Part shown: piece by piece, positions 1-8,653 of the stretch
How positions within the stretch are numbered: the first letter of the stretch is position 1
Layout: each line of letters starts with the position of its first letter
Origin: an uncultured Acholeplasmatales bacterium
GTDB taxonomy: Bacteria > Bacillota_I > Bacilli_A > Acholeplasmatales > Anaeroplasmataceae
NCBI GenBank assembly: GCA_944324705.1
Contig: CALUXI010000002.1
Location: forward strand, 1 to 64,000
DNA: 64,000 nucleotides
Direction: 5' to 3'
Made by a program: the position numbers and the translations under genes
The notes under the pieces: model-generated
Told to the model about the DNA's origin: nothing
Databases searched by the model: none
The model's input: only the letters and a program-made list of their open reading frames with translations

Positions 1-25
1 CATCGCTACTGCTTTTCTATTCTCA

Positions 26-67
26 CCTGCATAGCAGGCGGTTTTTATGTGAGGCCTCGCCTAACAT
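26..67. other. Two adjacent small hairpins at the window edge
   Basis: A perfect 5-bp stem with a 3-base loop (CCTGC-ATA-GCAGG, 26-38) is followed by CGG and five T, as in a short plus-strand terminator. A second hairpin follows at once (ATGT-G-AGGC / GCCT-A-ACAT, 47-67). The GC-rich bases stand out from the AT-rich surroundings. This could be the end of a gene or RNA lying before the window; I cannot identify it from 60 bases. Confidence 0.3.
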
Positions 68-74
68 AATAAAA

Positions 75-98
75 AAAGTGATGTATAAACACCACTTT
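75..98 (-). terminator. Terminator of the pst-pho operon
   Basis: A 10-bp stem with one mismatch and a 4-base loop (arms 75-84 and 89-98) is followed on the minus strand by a T run (plus-strand A run 71-77). It overlaps the phoR stop codon, so it ends the pst-pho transcript. Confidence 0.75.
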
Positions 99-1743
99 AA
101 AATATTATTTTAACTTCAGTACCTATATTTAAAGTACTATCAAGTTCTACTTTATAACCAAATTTTTCACAAATATGTTTAACTATAGCTAAACCTAAAC
201 CTGTGCCACCAGTTTCTTTACTTTTGGCTTTATCAACTCTATAAAACCTTTCAAATACGCGACTTATATCTTCTTTAGGTATTCCAATACCTGTGTCTTT
301 AACAATTAAATCTTTATCTAATTTTATTTCAATTGTTCCTTTTTCTTTATTATATTTAATTGCATTATCTATTATATTAGATAATAGGGTTTCAATCTGT
401 TCTTTATTAGCTTTAATAGTTTTATCTTTTAAATCTAATTTTAGTTTTATTTTCTTATCTTTAATTCTTGTATTATATCTTTCTACAATATTATTGATTA
501 TATCTTTTAAATTAATATCTACTAATTCATAAGTTTTAGAAAATTCTAAATTAGATAATTCTAACATATCTATAATAATTTGATTCATTCTATTAGCTTC
601 TTTTAAAATGTTTATTGAAGCTTCTTTTATTTCATCCTTATCGTCAATAATACCATTTAAAATCATTTGTTCATAACCTATTATTGAAGTAAGTGGACTC
701 TTAAGTTCATGACTAGCATTAGCAAAGAAGTCTTTTTTAATAACTTCAATTTTTTCTCTTTCTGTCATATCTTTTAAAGAGATTAAAATATGTAAGGAAT
801 TGAAAGGAATTAGATTTACATCATATACTCTATTTTCAATATTTATAGTTAAATGTTTTTTTAATTTAGTATTTTTTACTTCTTTAATTGCTTCTAAAAG
901 ATCATTATTTCTAATTAAATAAATATAATTTTTATCAATTACACTTTCTTCATTAACCATAAATAGTTTTAATGCTTGATTGTTAATTAGAATAACATTA
1001 TCATCTTTTAATAAAATTAAGCATTCATCAATAGCTTGAATAATAGTTTCATTTTTCATGCTTTCTTCTTTTATTAATTTAATTTTATTAGCAATTAATA
1101 ACTTTAACGCTGTGATTATTTCTGGTAATTGATCTATATTATCAGTTTTAAACACTATATCAGCATCAGCTATTAAAGCTAATTCATTGATCTTACTATT
1201 AATTGGCTTTAACATTTTTTTAGATACAATAAATAAAACTATTACCGCTACACTAGTTATAGCTATAATAGCAAATATACCTATAACCGCATACATAATT
1301 GTGCTAGTAGCAAAATAAGCTGAATCAAAAGATAATCTAATATAAGTATTACCTTCTAAGGCTGCAATATACATCATTTTCTTATCTAAATTATCAGATT
1401 CCCTAATAACTACTTCACCTAAGTTTCTTATTTCTTCTCTATTTAAATGATTATCAAAATCAGAAATATTATATTCTAAAACCGAATCATACAAAACATT
1501 ACCATTAATATCGATAAAGGTAACTCTTAGTCTATCATCTAAACTAACAATCTTACCAGCTGTATCAGCATAATTTTTTAAACTATCATCATAAAAATCT
1601 TCAGCTACATTTAAATATATTTTAATTTCTTCTCGAGCTTTACTTCTATTTTCATTACCTAAAACAATTAAAGATATTGTATATAATAGGACTAACACAA
1701 TCAAAACGAGCAAAGAAGTCATTAATATTACACGTTTTTTCAT
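97..1743 (-). CDS. phoR: PhoR sensor histidine kinase
   Basis: Membrane sensor kinase of the phosphate-starvation two-component system; it autophosphorylates and passes phosphate to PhoP. The 548 residues show membrane segment 1 at about 5-28, an extracytoplasmic sensor region to about 145, membrane segment 2 at about 147-173, a HAMP/PAS-like linker (about 175-325), the dimerisation/phospho-acceptor site ANASHELKSP with His345, and the ATP-binding domain with N-box asparagines 456/460, the G1 motif DTGIGI at 482-487 and the G2 motif GGTGLGLA at 512-519. The start overlaps the phoP stop as ATGA, so the two are translationally coupled. It is the last gene of the pst operon, which makes PhoR more likely than another class-I kinase. 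Nothing essential is missing. Confidence 0.93.
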   Translation of the reverse strand: MKKRVILMTSLLVLIVLVLLYTISLIVLGNENRSKAREEIKIYLNVAEDFYDDSLKNYADTAGKIVSLDDRLRVTFIDINGNVLYDSVLEYNISDFDNHLNREEIRNLGEVVIRESDNLDKKMMYIAALEGNTYIRLSFDSAYFATSTIMYAVIGIFAIIAITSVAVIVLFIVSKKMLKPINSKINELALIADADIVFKTDNIDQLPEIITALKLLIANKIKLIKEESMKNETIIQAIDECLILLKDDNVILINNQALKLFMVNEESVIDKNYIYLIRNNDLLEAIKEVKNTKLKKHLTINIENRVYDVNLIPFNSLHILISLKDMTEREKIEVIKKDFFANASHELKSPLTSIIGYEQMILNGIIDDKDEIKEASINILKEANRMNQIIIDMLELSNLEFSKTYELVDINLKDIINNIVERYNTRIKDKKIKLKLDLKDKTIKANKEQIETLLSNIIDNAIKYNKEKGTIEIKLDKDLIVKDTGIGIPKEDISRVFERFYRVDKAKSKETGGTGLGLAIVKHICEKFGYKVELDSTLNIGTEVKIIF

Positions 1744-2408
1744 AATTCAACCTTATAGCCTACACCATAAACAGTTTTTATTAAATCATCACTTGTTTTC
1801 TTTCTAATTGATTTAATATGCATATCTAAAGTTCTCGTTTCTAAACCATAATTAGAGCCCCAAACTTCTCTAAATATTTCTTCTCTTGTTAAAACTGTAT
1901 TATTATTTTTAGCTAACATATAAAGAATATCAAATTCTTTATTAGTAAGTTCAACTTGTTTACCTTCATATATACATTTTCTATTATTTTGATCTAATAA
2001 TAAATAGCCATAATCTAATATCTCTTTTTTCTTTTTATGACGACGTAATTTAGCATTTACCCTGCTCATTAATTCAAGTAAATCAAAAGGTTTTTCAATA
2101 TAATCATCAGCGCCTAAATCTAAACCCTCAACCTTATCTACTAGCATATGTTTAGCGCTGACAATTATAATTTCAATATTATCATTATCTTCATTTTTTC
2201 TTATTTCTTTTAAAATATCTAATCCACTACAATCTGGTAACATTAAATCTAACAAAATTAAATCTGGTTTAACTTTATCAAATCTTTTAAAAAAATCTTT
2301 GCCATTACTGAAACTAAAAACATCATAACCTTGTTTTAATAAGGTTTTATTAATAATTTGAGCAATATCTTTATCGTCTTCAATTGAATAAATCACAAAT
2401 GGCATCAT
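1740..2408 (-). CDS. phoP: PhoP response regulator (OmpR/PhoB family)
   Basis: DNA-binding response regulator partnered with the adjoining PhoR. The receiver domain (about 4-120) has the acidic pair Asp11/Asp12, phospho-acceptor Asp54 (in LLDLMLPD), Ser84 and Lys106. The winged-helix C-terminal domain covers about 130-222 and ends with the family's TVYGVGYKVE. The length of 222 residues is typical. Two adjacent ATG codons begin the frame; either could be used. It lies 9 bases after phoU. Its probable targets are the TTTACA direct repeats at 7099-7126 and 59502-59518 in this window. Confidence 0.94.
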   Translation of the reverse strand: MMPFVIYSIEDDKDIAQIINKTLLKQGYDVFSFSNGKDFFKRFDKVKPDLILLDLMLPDCSGLDILKEIRKNEDNDNIEIIIVSAKHMLVDKVEGLDLGADDYIEKPFDLLELMSRVNAKLRRHKKKKEILDYGYLLLDQNNRKCIYEGKQVELTNKEFDILYMLAKNNNTVLTREEIFREVWGSNYGLETRTLDMHIKSIRKKTSDDLIKTVYGVGYKVEL

Positions 2409-2417
2409 ATCACGCCC

Positions 2418-3056
2418 CTAATATATTTTCTTGTCTTTATAAAAACCACTAACAATATAAATTACCCATTCTGCTATATTAACAGAATGATCGGCTATTC
2501 TTTCTAAATACTTAACAACTAAAGTACTATAAATCGCAAAAGGTAAATAACCTTCTTCTTCATTTTCCGGATGACCTAAAGATTCAACTATTTCATCATA
2601 TTTATTATCAACATAATCATCAGAATCAATAATTGATTGAGCTAATTTTACATCACTATTTATATAGGCATTAATTGATTTTTTTAACATATCAATAACA
2701 AATTTAGCTAATTCATCAATTGCTTCTAAATGTTTAGTTCTAACTTTAACTTCTTTTAATTTATTTGAAAAAGTTACAATATCTTCAGCATGATCCCCTA
2801 TTCTTTCTAAATCAGTAACCAATTTCAAAATACCAGTAACTTGTTTTAAATCAGAAGCATAAGGTCTTTCTCTAAGCAAAATAGTTAAACACATTTCTTC
2901 AATTAATCTTTCAAATTTATCAACTACATCATCATTAACTATTTCATCTGTTTTACCTAAATAATTATTTAATGATATGTCAATATTATCAACAACTACA
3001 TCACCCATTTTAAGCAACATTTGTTTTAAATTTTCAATTTCATCTCTTAATTTCAT
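2418..3056 (-). CDS. phoU: PhoU phosphate signalling protein
   Basis: Peripheral regulator linking the PstSCAB transporter to PhoR signalling. The product has 212 residues in two similar three-helix PhoU repeats; E/D-rich metal-binding helices such as LERIGDHAEDIV and LERIADHSVNIAEW are visible in each half. A longer frame opens further upstream inside pstB, but the ATG at 3056 is preferred. It follows the pstB TAA by one base, has a good GGAAGG ribosome binding site about 9 bases upstream, and gives the usual family length and N-terminus (MKLRDEIENLKQ). Confidence 0.92.
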   Translation of the reverse strand: MKLRDEIENLKQMLLKMGDVVVDNIDISLNNYLGKTDEIVNDDVVDKFERLIEEMCLTILLRERPYASDLKQVTGILKLVTDLERIGDHAEDIVTFSNKLKEVKVRTKHLEAIDELAKFVIDMLKKSINAYINSDVKLAQSIIDSDDYVDNKYDEIVESLGHPENEEEGYLPFAIYSTLVVKYLERIADHSVNIAEWVIYIVSGFYKDKKIY

Positions 3057-3057
3057 A

Positions 3058-3831
3058 TTAACCAAACCTTCCTGTAATATAATCTTCCGTTCTTTTATCT
3101 CTAGGATTTTTAAATAATTCATCTGTATCATTAAATTCTACCATTTCACCTAACAAGAAAAAGGCTGTTTGATCAGAAACTCTTGTTGCTTGTTGCATAT
3201 TGTGTGTAACAATAACAATTGTATAATCCTCTTTTAATGTAGAAATTAATTCTTCTATTTTTAAAGTGGCAATAGGGTCTAAAGCTGAAGTTGGTTCATC
3301 CATTAAAATAACTTCTGGTTTCATAGCTATTGTTCTAGCTATACAAAGTCTTTGTTGTTGACCACCTGATAAACCTAAAGCATTATCTTTAAGTCTATCT
3401 TTAACTTCATCATATAAACTTGCTTTCTTTAATGAATCAACTACAATTTCTAATAATTTAGCTTTATTTTTAATTCCACTACAACGAGGTCCGTAAGCAA
3501 CATTATCAAAAATTGACATTGGAAATGGATTAGGTTGTTGGAAGACCATTCCGACTCTAGTTCTTAAATCAATTGGGTTCATAGCTTTAATATCTTGACC
3601 TTTAAATAAAATTTCACCTTCTATTTTACAATTAGGAATTAAGTCATTCATTCTATTTAAACATCTAAGTAAAGTTGATTTACCACAACCAGAAGGGCCA
3701 ATAAAAGCTGTAACCTTATTGTGAGCCAATTTTAAATTAACTCCTTTTAAAGTATGTTTTTCCCCATAATATAGATTGACATTTTTTATTTCAAAATCTA
3801 ATGTTTCATTATTATTTATATTTTCTTGCAT
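3058..3831 (-). CDS. pstB: PstB phosphate ABC transporter ATPase
   Basis: ATP-binding subunit that powers high-affinity phosphate import by PstCA. The 257 residues show Walker A GPSGCGKS at 45-52, the Q-loop at QQPNPFP, signature LSGGQ at 154-158, Walker B VILMDEP with Glu179, and the switch histidine in [10 protein letters not shown]. The LDPIAT and NPFPMSI segments are characteristic of PstB rather than of other ABC ATPases. The gene sits 2 bases after pstA and is followed directly by phoU. Confidence 0.96.
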   Translation of the reverse strand: MQENINNNETLDFEIKNVNLYYGEKHTLKGVNLKLAHNKVTAFIGPSGCGKSTLLRCLNRMNDLIPNCKIEGEILFKGQDIKAMNPIDLRTRVGMVFQQPNPFPMSIFDNVAYGPRCSGIKNKAKLLEIVVDSLKKASLYDEVKDRLKDNALGLSGGQQQRLCIARTIAMKPEVILMDEPTSALDPIATLKIEELISTLKEDYTIVIVTHNMQQATRVSDQTAFFLLGEMVEFNDTDELFKNPRDKRTEDYITGRFG

Positions 3832-3833
3832 AA

Positions 3834-5108
3834 CTATACCGCCATTTTATTCATTTTTTTACTAATTAATTTAACTAAAATAGACATTATCAATACAACA
3901 ATCAAAATAATGATTGCGATTGCTGAAGCTGCCCCATAATTAGGATTTTCACCTTGCATAATTGACCAAATATGAACAGCTAAACTTGTTGAAGCCTTAG
4001 TCACATTAATGTCATCTTGAATTGAAGTCCCCATAACAAATATCAAGGCTGCAGATTCCCCAATTATTCTACCAATAGAAAGGAGAGTTGCTGCTAAAAT
4101 ACCTGGGATAGCATTAGGTAAAATAACTTTAAAAACTGTTTGCGTTTTAGAAGCTCCTAAAGCTAAACTTGCCATTGTGTAGTGTCGAGGAATAACTAAT
4201 AAACTTTCATTAACTGTTTTAATAATTGTTGGCAATAAAACAATTGTCATTGTAAATGCCCCTGCTAAAATACTAAAACCAGAGGTTTTAAATGTCGTAT
4301 CACAAAACGGAATAAATATTAAAGCCCCACAAAAACCAAAGATAATACTAGGAATACCTGCCGTCATATCAATCATGGTTGTTATTATTGTCTTTAGTTT
4401 ACCATCTCTTGCATATTGGGTCAAGAATATTGAAGTAATTATCCCTATTGGTAAAGATATAATTAAAGTTAACAATATTAAATATAATGTAGTTATTAAA
4501 CTACCTCTTGCCCCACCACCTGAGGTTTTACATTGCATAGTTTCAATTACCTTAGCTGTATTTAAAGTTTCTGCAATATCTTCTGCACCCTTATTAGCGC
4601 CAATAATTTGTAATTTATCTTCATCATCTAAGATTCTAATTGTATCAATATTATCACCAACTTTAACTTCATAGGTAATACTATTATCTTGCGTAGTTTT
4701 AGCCTTTTTTAGTGGTGAATTAGGATCAATATAAGCGATTGTAACACATTTTTCATTAGCTGTATCACGACCATCTTTTACACTTATTCCAAATCTAGAT
4801 ATAAAATAAGAATCAGCTATATTCGGGTCTTTAAAAGTCAAACTGTCATCATATTCAACTGTTATAGTATTAAGGTGTTCTTGATAATCATCTACTAATA
4901 AATTCCATGAAAGAGCAGATGAACCTGTTACTAAAATATAAATTATTATCCCACCTAAAACAACTACTAGAAATAATGAAGAAAAGTAAGTAGGAATAAG
5001 CTTTAAAATATCCCCTACTTTTTTCATTTTTAAATAAGTATCGTTAGGTTTCTTTTGTTCAATAACAACTTCACCTTCTAATTTAGTTTCTTCCTTAAGC
5101 TTGTTCAT
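3834..5108 (-). CDS. pstA: PstA phosphate permease with an extra PDZ-like domain
   Basis: Inner-membrane permease subunit, partner of PstC. At 424 residues it is about 130 longer than typical PstA. After membrane segment 1 (about 40-62) comes an extracytoplasmic stretch. Residues about 104-190 read like a PDZ fold: GISV near 107, [12 protein letters not shown] (126-136), KVGDNID (149-155) and a closing helix [10 protein letters not shown]. The permease core runs from about 202 to 420 and carries the EAA-like loop [22 protein letters not shown]. The start overlaps pstC by 14 bases. The permease call is firm; the PDZ call rests on motif reading only. Confidence 0.9.
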   Translation of the reverse strand: MNKLKEETKLEGEVVIEQKKPNDTYLKMKKVGDILKLIPTYFSSLFLVVVLGGIIIYILVTGSSALSWNLLVDDYQEHLNTITVEYDDSLTFKDPNIADSYFISRFGISVKDGRDTANEKCVTIAYIDPNSPLKKAKTTQDNSITYEVKVGDNIDTIRILDDEDKLQIIGANKGAEDIAETLNTAKVIETMQCKTSGGGARGSLITTLYLILLTLIISLPIGIITSIFLTQYARDGKLKTIITTMIDMTAGIPSIIFGFCGALIFIPFCDTTFKTSGFSILAGAFTMTIVLLPTIIKTVNESLLVIPRHYTMASLALGASKTQTVFKVILPNAIPGILAATLLSIGRIIGESAALIFVMGTSIQDDINVTKASTSLAVHIWSIMQGENPNYGAASAIAIIILIVVLIMSILVKLISKKMNKMAV

Positions 5109-6027
5109 AACGACAAATCATCCTCTTCACTAAGTTTAAAATAATATTAACAACTAAAATTGTAATTACTAATAAAATACCGACACTAAAACGAATATCA
5201 TAAGCAATACCACTAGATTCATGTAAGCCTAACATCATAGTTGAAGTTAAAGTACGAGTTGTATCAAAAATATTAAAGTTCGGACCGGTAATATTATTAC
5301 CACAAACCATAGATACCGCTGTAGCCTCACCTAAGGCTCTACCAACACCCAAAATTAAGGCTGCTGTAATACCTGATTTAGCTCCACCTAAGACTATTTT
5401 GAAATCAGTTTGGGTTTTACTTGCTCCTAAAGCAAGACTTGCTTCAATAACTGGTTTCTTAACAGCCTTCATACTAGTAATACTTAAAGTTGTAATCGTA
5501 GGAATCATCATAATTGCTAAAACAACAATTGTTGATAAACCAGAAATACCACCCGCTGTCTGAATGCCTAAAATATTACCTAAACCTTTAACAATTGGGT
5601 TGATTACCCCTCTACCAAATAAACCAAAAATAATTGATGGAATAGCGGCTAACAATTCAACTACATTTTGCATAATTATAGCCAACCATTTCGGAGCTAT
5701 TCTAACAATAAATAAAGCTGATAAAACAGATATTGGTAAGGCAATAATAGTAGCTAATAAAGTTAAATATATTGTATTAATGAAAGCTCCTAAAGCCCCA
5801 TAATTCAAATCTGTCCAAGTCCTTGAAAACAAGAATGTTAAAAGACTGGCCCTTTCAAGTCTTCCACTAATTTTAGGATATGTATTAGTAAAAGGCTTAA
5901 TTCCTTCTATTAAGATAAAAATAACAATAAAGATTATTGAGGAAGCAGCTAAAATTGCTATAGCAAGAAATATATATTTAAATATATTATCAAAAACAGT
6001 TTTTCTTTTTGAACTTGATTCAATCAT
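5095..6027 (-). CDS. pstC: PstC phosphate permease
   Basis: First permease subunit of the phosphate importer, 310 residues with about six membrane segments. Segment 1 lies at about 16-40, and the conserved cytoplasmic loop [24 protein letters not shown] marks a binding-protein-dependent permease. The motif AAIPSIIFGLFG is typical of the Pst permeases. The ribosome binding site AAAGGAG precedes the ATG. It is separated from pstS by a terminator-like hairpin, so pstS mRNA should exceed pstCAB mRNA. Confidence 0.93.
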   Translation of the reverse strand: MIESSSKRKTVFDNIFKYIFLAIAILAASSIIFIVIFILIEGIKPFTNTYPKISGRLERASLLTFLFSRTWTDLNYGALGAFINTIYLTLLATIIALPISVLSALFIVRIAPKWLAIIMQNVVELLAAIPSIIFGLFGRGVINPIVKGLGNILGIQTAGGISGLSTIVVLAIMMIPTITTLSITSMKAVKKPVIEASLALGASKTQTDFKIVLGGAKSGITAALILGVGRALGEATAVSMVCGNNITGPNFNIFDTTRTLTSTMMLGLHESSGIAYDIRFSVGILLVITILVVNIILNLVKRMICRYEQA

Positions 6028-6048
6028 ATAATTCTCCTTTTATAACGC

Positions 6049-6067
6049 AAAAAAGGCCAAAGGCCTT
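6049..6067 (-). terminator. Attenuating hairpin between pstS and pstC
   Basis: A perfect 6-bp stem AAGGCC/GGCCTT (6053-6058 and 6062-6067) with a 3-base loop, followed on the minus strand by six T. It lies just after the pstS stop and before the pstC start, the usual place for partial termination that raises binding-protein levels above those of the permeases. Confidence 0.75.
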
Positions 6068-6089
6068 ATGTATTAAATTTTAATTATAA

Positions 6090-7031
6090 TTACTCAGTAA
6101 TGCTAGACCAAGAAGTAATTTCGCCACTGAAAATTTGTTTTAATAATGCAGCATTAGCATCATCAATCTTATCGTTGTTTGGATTAACAATAGCTACAAT
6201 ACCATCTTTACAAATAGTACCATATGTACCTTCAGCAGCTGGTTCATCACCAGTTAATTCGATTTCTCTTGATAAGAAACCAATTTGTAAAGAACCTGTA
6301 CCATCTTTACCCTCACCTTGAGTATTCTTATAAGCATCACCTGAACCAGTATGATTATGACTAGGTTTGAAATGTGTAACTTCTTCAGCAAAAGCTTGAG
6401 TTAAAGCTTCAGCAATCTTTTCTACTGATGTAGAACCACCAAGATTAATTGTAACATCTTCTGTAATAGCTAAAGCGGCTAAAACATCAGGATCACTTGT
6501 TTTTAATTCAGACCATTTTGGAGAGGCACTAATTTCAGTCATTAAAATACCATCATTACTTGAAACAATAGTCATACCTTCATCTGAAGACATAAATTTA
6601 AGGAATGCTTTAACCATAGTAGCTTGATTTTCAGTCATATCAGCATCTTGAGCTACGATATAATTAAAGTTACGTGATAATTTATAAGTACCATTTTGAA
6701 CATTTTCAATAGTAGCTTCAACACCATCATAAGTTAAACCTTTAACAGTATCAGTTTCTAATACTGAAGCAAGTGAAGCATAACCAATACCATATTCATC
6801 ACCAGCAATAGATGTTAACATAGAACCATTTGAATCAACAATTACTGTACCTGGTGCTAATAACTTGTCATCACTCTTAGCATCTTCATAACCAATATTT
6901 GTAAAGAAACCATCACGAGTACCTGATGTAGTATCTCTACTATAAACTTTAATTTGATCTGTGTCTCCACAACCTGTTAAGGCAAATGCACAAACAAATC
7001 CAACTGCTAAACCTAATAAAACTTTTTTCAT
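6090..7031 (-). CDS. pstS: PstS phosphate-binding lipoprotein, apparently circularly permuted
   Basis: Surface lipoprotein that captures phosphate for PstCAB. Residues 1-21 form a lipoprotein signal ending in the lipobox LTGC (Cys21). The domain order is unusual. The segment normally found in the second half of PstS (SRDTTSGTRDGFF, then YGIGYASLASV and an FLKFMSSDEG helix) comes first. The normal N-terminal half (GGSTSVEKIAEAL, IGFLSREIE, DGIVAIVNPNN) follows, and the protein ends at FSGEITSWSSI, exactly where ordinary PstS would continue into the SGTR segment. Family assignment is firm from motifs and operon context; the permutation is read from motif order. The gene has a strong AAGGAG site and a Pho box upstream. 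Confidence 0.9.
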   Translation of the reverse strand: MKKVLLGLAVGFVCAFALTGCGDTDQIKVYSRDTTSGTRDGFFTNIGYEDAKSDDKLLAPGTVIVDSNGSMLTSIAGDEYGIGYASLASVLETDTVKGLTYDGVEATIENVQNGTYKLSRNFNYIVAQDADMTENQATMVKAFLKFMSSDEGMTIVSSNDGILMTEISASPKWSELKTSDPDVLAALAITEDVTINLGGSTSVEKIAEALTQAFAEEVTHFKPSHNHTGSGDAYKNTQGEGKDGTGSLQIGFLSREIELTGDEPAAEGTYGTICKDGIVAIVNPNNDKIDDANAALLKQIFSGEITSWSSITE

Positions 7032-7060
7032 TTTCTTTTCTCCTTCTTTTTTACAGCCTA

Positions 7061-7126
7061 ATTATATTTATTTTATAATTTACAAAAAACCATAAACTTG
7101 TAAAGAAGTTGTAAAAAAGTTGTAAA
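7061..7126 (-). promoter_or_regulatory. pstS promoter with three-repeat Pho box
   Basis: On the minus strand three TTTACA hexamers (plus-strand TGTAAA at 7099-7104, 7110-7115 and 7121-7126) are spaced by exactly 5 bases, an 11-bp period. This matches the PhoP-box architecture known from Bacillus (TT[ACT]A[ACT]A direct repeats with 4-6 base spacers). A -10-like TATAAT lies at 7061-7066 with no good -35, as expected for a PhoP-activated promoter. Confidence 0.8.
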
Positions 7127-7139
7127 GAAAACGATTACA
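7126..7139 (-). promoter_or_regulatory. Candidate CcpA (cre) site beside the Pho box
   Basis: The minus strand reads TGTAATCGTTTTCT, matching the cre consensus TGWAANCGNTNWCA at 13 of 14 positions. It abuts the outermost PhoP hexamer. Catabolite control of the phosphate regulon is known in Bacillus; here it is inference from one site, and no ccpA gene is in the window. Confidence 0.35.
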
Positions 7140-7202
7140 TGCTTATTCTTTGTAAATACTAATTATTTTTTCTTCCATTAAATCACTTTATAAAACATTA
7201 CA

Positions 7203-7251
7203 TTATTACAAAAATGTGAAAATAGCCTTGTTTTTTATTACAAAAATGTGA
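7203..7251 (+). repeat. 17-bp direct repeat before the AAA/DUF4143 gene
   Basis: The sequence TTATTACAAAAATGTGA occurs at 7203-7219 and again at 7235-7251, 32 bases apart, the second copy running into the ribosome binding site of the next gene. It may be an operator pair or a small tandem duplication of the leader. Confidence 0.6.
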
Positions 7252-7261
7252 GGTGATATTT

Positions 7262-8611
7262 ATGTTAAAAAGAAAAATTGACAATTTCCTACTAAACTGG
7301 AAAAAAGAACCTAATAGAAAACCTTTAATAGTTTCTGGAGCTAGACAAGTAGGTAAAACAACATCAATTAGAGAATTTGCCAAAAATTATGAATCTTTTG
7401 TTGAAATAAATTTCATTACTATGCCACAATTCAAAAATATCTTTAAAAATGGCTATGATGTCGATACCAGTATAAAAGAAATAAGCTTATTAAATCCTAA
7501 TTTTAATTTTATACCCTACCAAACATTAATATTTTTTGATGAAATTCAAGATTATCCTGATACTGCTACTTCTTTAAAACCTTTCAGTTTAGATGGTAGG
7601 TTTGACGTAATTTGTTCAGAATCTTTACTTGGTATTAATTATAAACAAATTTCTAGTATTCCTGTTGGTTTCAAAGAAAACTATACAATGTATTCTTTAG
7701 ATTTTGAAGAATATTTATGGGCTAATGACTATAATGAAAAACAAATTGATGACATCTATTCTTATATGAAAGAATTAAAACCTCTACCTGATGCCTATTT
7801 ATTTAAATTAAAAGAATTATTTAGAGATTATATTTTTGTTGGTGGAATGCCTGAGGCAGTTACTTTATTTATGAAATATAAATAGTTCAGTAAACCTTTT
7901 TCTGTTCAAAAAAGAATATATAATGACTATGAAGATGACATAACAAATTATGTAACTAGTTTAGATGTAGCTAAAGTAAAAAACGTATATAGGCACATAT
8001 CAAGTCAACTAGCTAAAGATAATCATAAATTTCAAATATCTAAAATAGGTCATGGGGCCAGATTTAGAGAATATAGTGGTACAGAAGAATGGCTTAAAGA
8101 TGCTGGTATAATAAACATAGCTTACAATCTTGAAACCTTAGAATTACCTCTAATTAGTTATGAATTAAAAGATTATTTTAGGATTTATTATGCTGAACAT
8201 TCTTTATTCATTGCCAATTTAGATGAAGAATCTAAAGAAGACTTAATAATCAATAATAATTATGAAATTTATAATGGGGCTTTATATGAAAGTTTAGTAT
8301 CTGAAACCTTAACTAAAGCAGGATATAACTTATACTTTTATAAAAATGAAGATTCTACTATCGAAATAGACTTTATTATTAGAGTAAAAAATGAAATTAT
8401 ACCTATCGAAGTTAAAAGAAAAAAGGGAAGAACTAAATCATTAGACACCTTACTAGCTAATAATATAATTAAATACGGAATTAAATTAACAAATTCAAAT
8501 ATTGGATTTTCAAACAATAAATTCACATTTCCTTATTATTTAACCTTCTTATTAAAAAGATTTTTCAAAGAAACTAATTATATAAAGTGGAATAGTCAAG
8601 ATCTCTTTTAG
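7262..8611 (+). pseudogene. AAA ATPase of the AAA_14/DUF4143 family, broken by in-frame TAG
   Basis: The ATG at 7262 (AGGTGAT site upstream) opens a frame that stops at a TAG at 7883-7885. The same frame then continues for 241 more sense codons to a second TAG at 8609-8611, so a single nonsense codon splits a protein of about 449 residues. The N-terminal part has Walker A GARQVGKTT, Walker B LIFFDEIQD and GGMPEAV at the start of DUF4143. The part after the stop has the family's helical middle and a C-terminal PD-(D/E)XK-like motif (EIDFIIR, then PIEVKRKKG). Such ATPases are widespread accessory genes of unclear role. Lone plus-strand gene between minus-strand operons; probably a pseudogene unless the stop is a sequencing error. 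Confidence 0.85.
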
Positions 8612-8622
8612 AGGTCTTTTTT
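8598..8622 (+). terminator. Terminator after the AAA/DUF4143 gene
   Basis: An 8-bp stem (8598-8605 with 8611-8618, one G-T pair) with a 5-base loop, followed by a T run. It overlaps the second stop codon. Confidence 0.8.
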
Positions 8623-8626
8623 AACG

Positions 8627-8653
8627 AAAAAAAGAAGGAACTAAGTCCTTCTT
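8627..8653 (-). terminator. Terminator of the giant repeat-protein gene
   Basis: A perfect 8-bp stem AAGAAGGA/TCCTTCTT (8632-8639 and 8646-8653) followed on the minus strand by seven T. It overlaps the stop codon and faces the plus-strand terminator next to it, so transcription is closed from both sides. Confidence 0.8.

Noticed and set aside
4375-4674. Open frames on the strand opposite pstA, pstC, pstS, the giant gene, thrS, rseP, rplM and others
   Set aside because: They lack ribosome binding sites and family features, and lie wholly inside well-supported genes on the other strand.
7198-7383. Minus-strand 61-codon frame over the AAA gene start
   Set aside because: Antisense shadow of the conserved Walker A region; no start signal.
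7883-7885. TAG or TAA reassigned as sense codons
   Set aside because: Only two accessory genes are interrupted, by different stop codons, while many housekeeping genes end in TAA, TAG and TGA normally. Decay or error is simpler.
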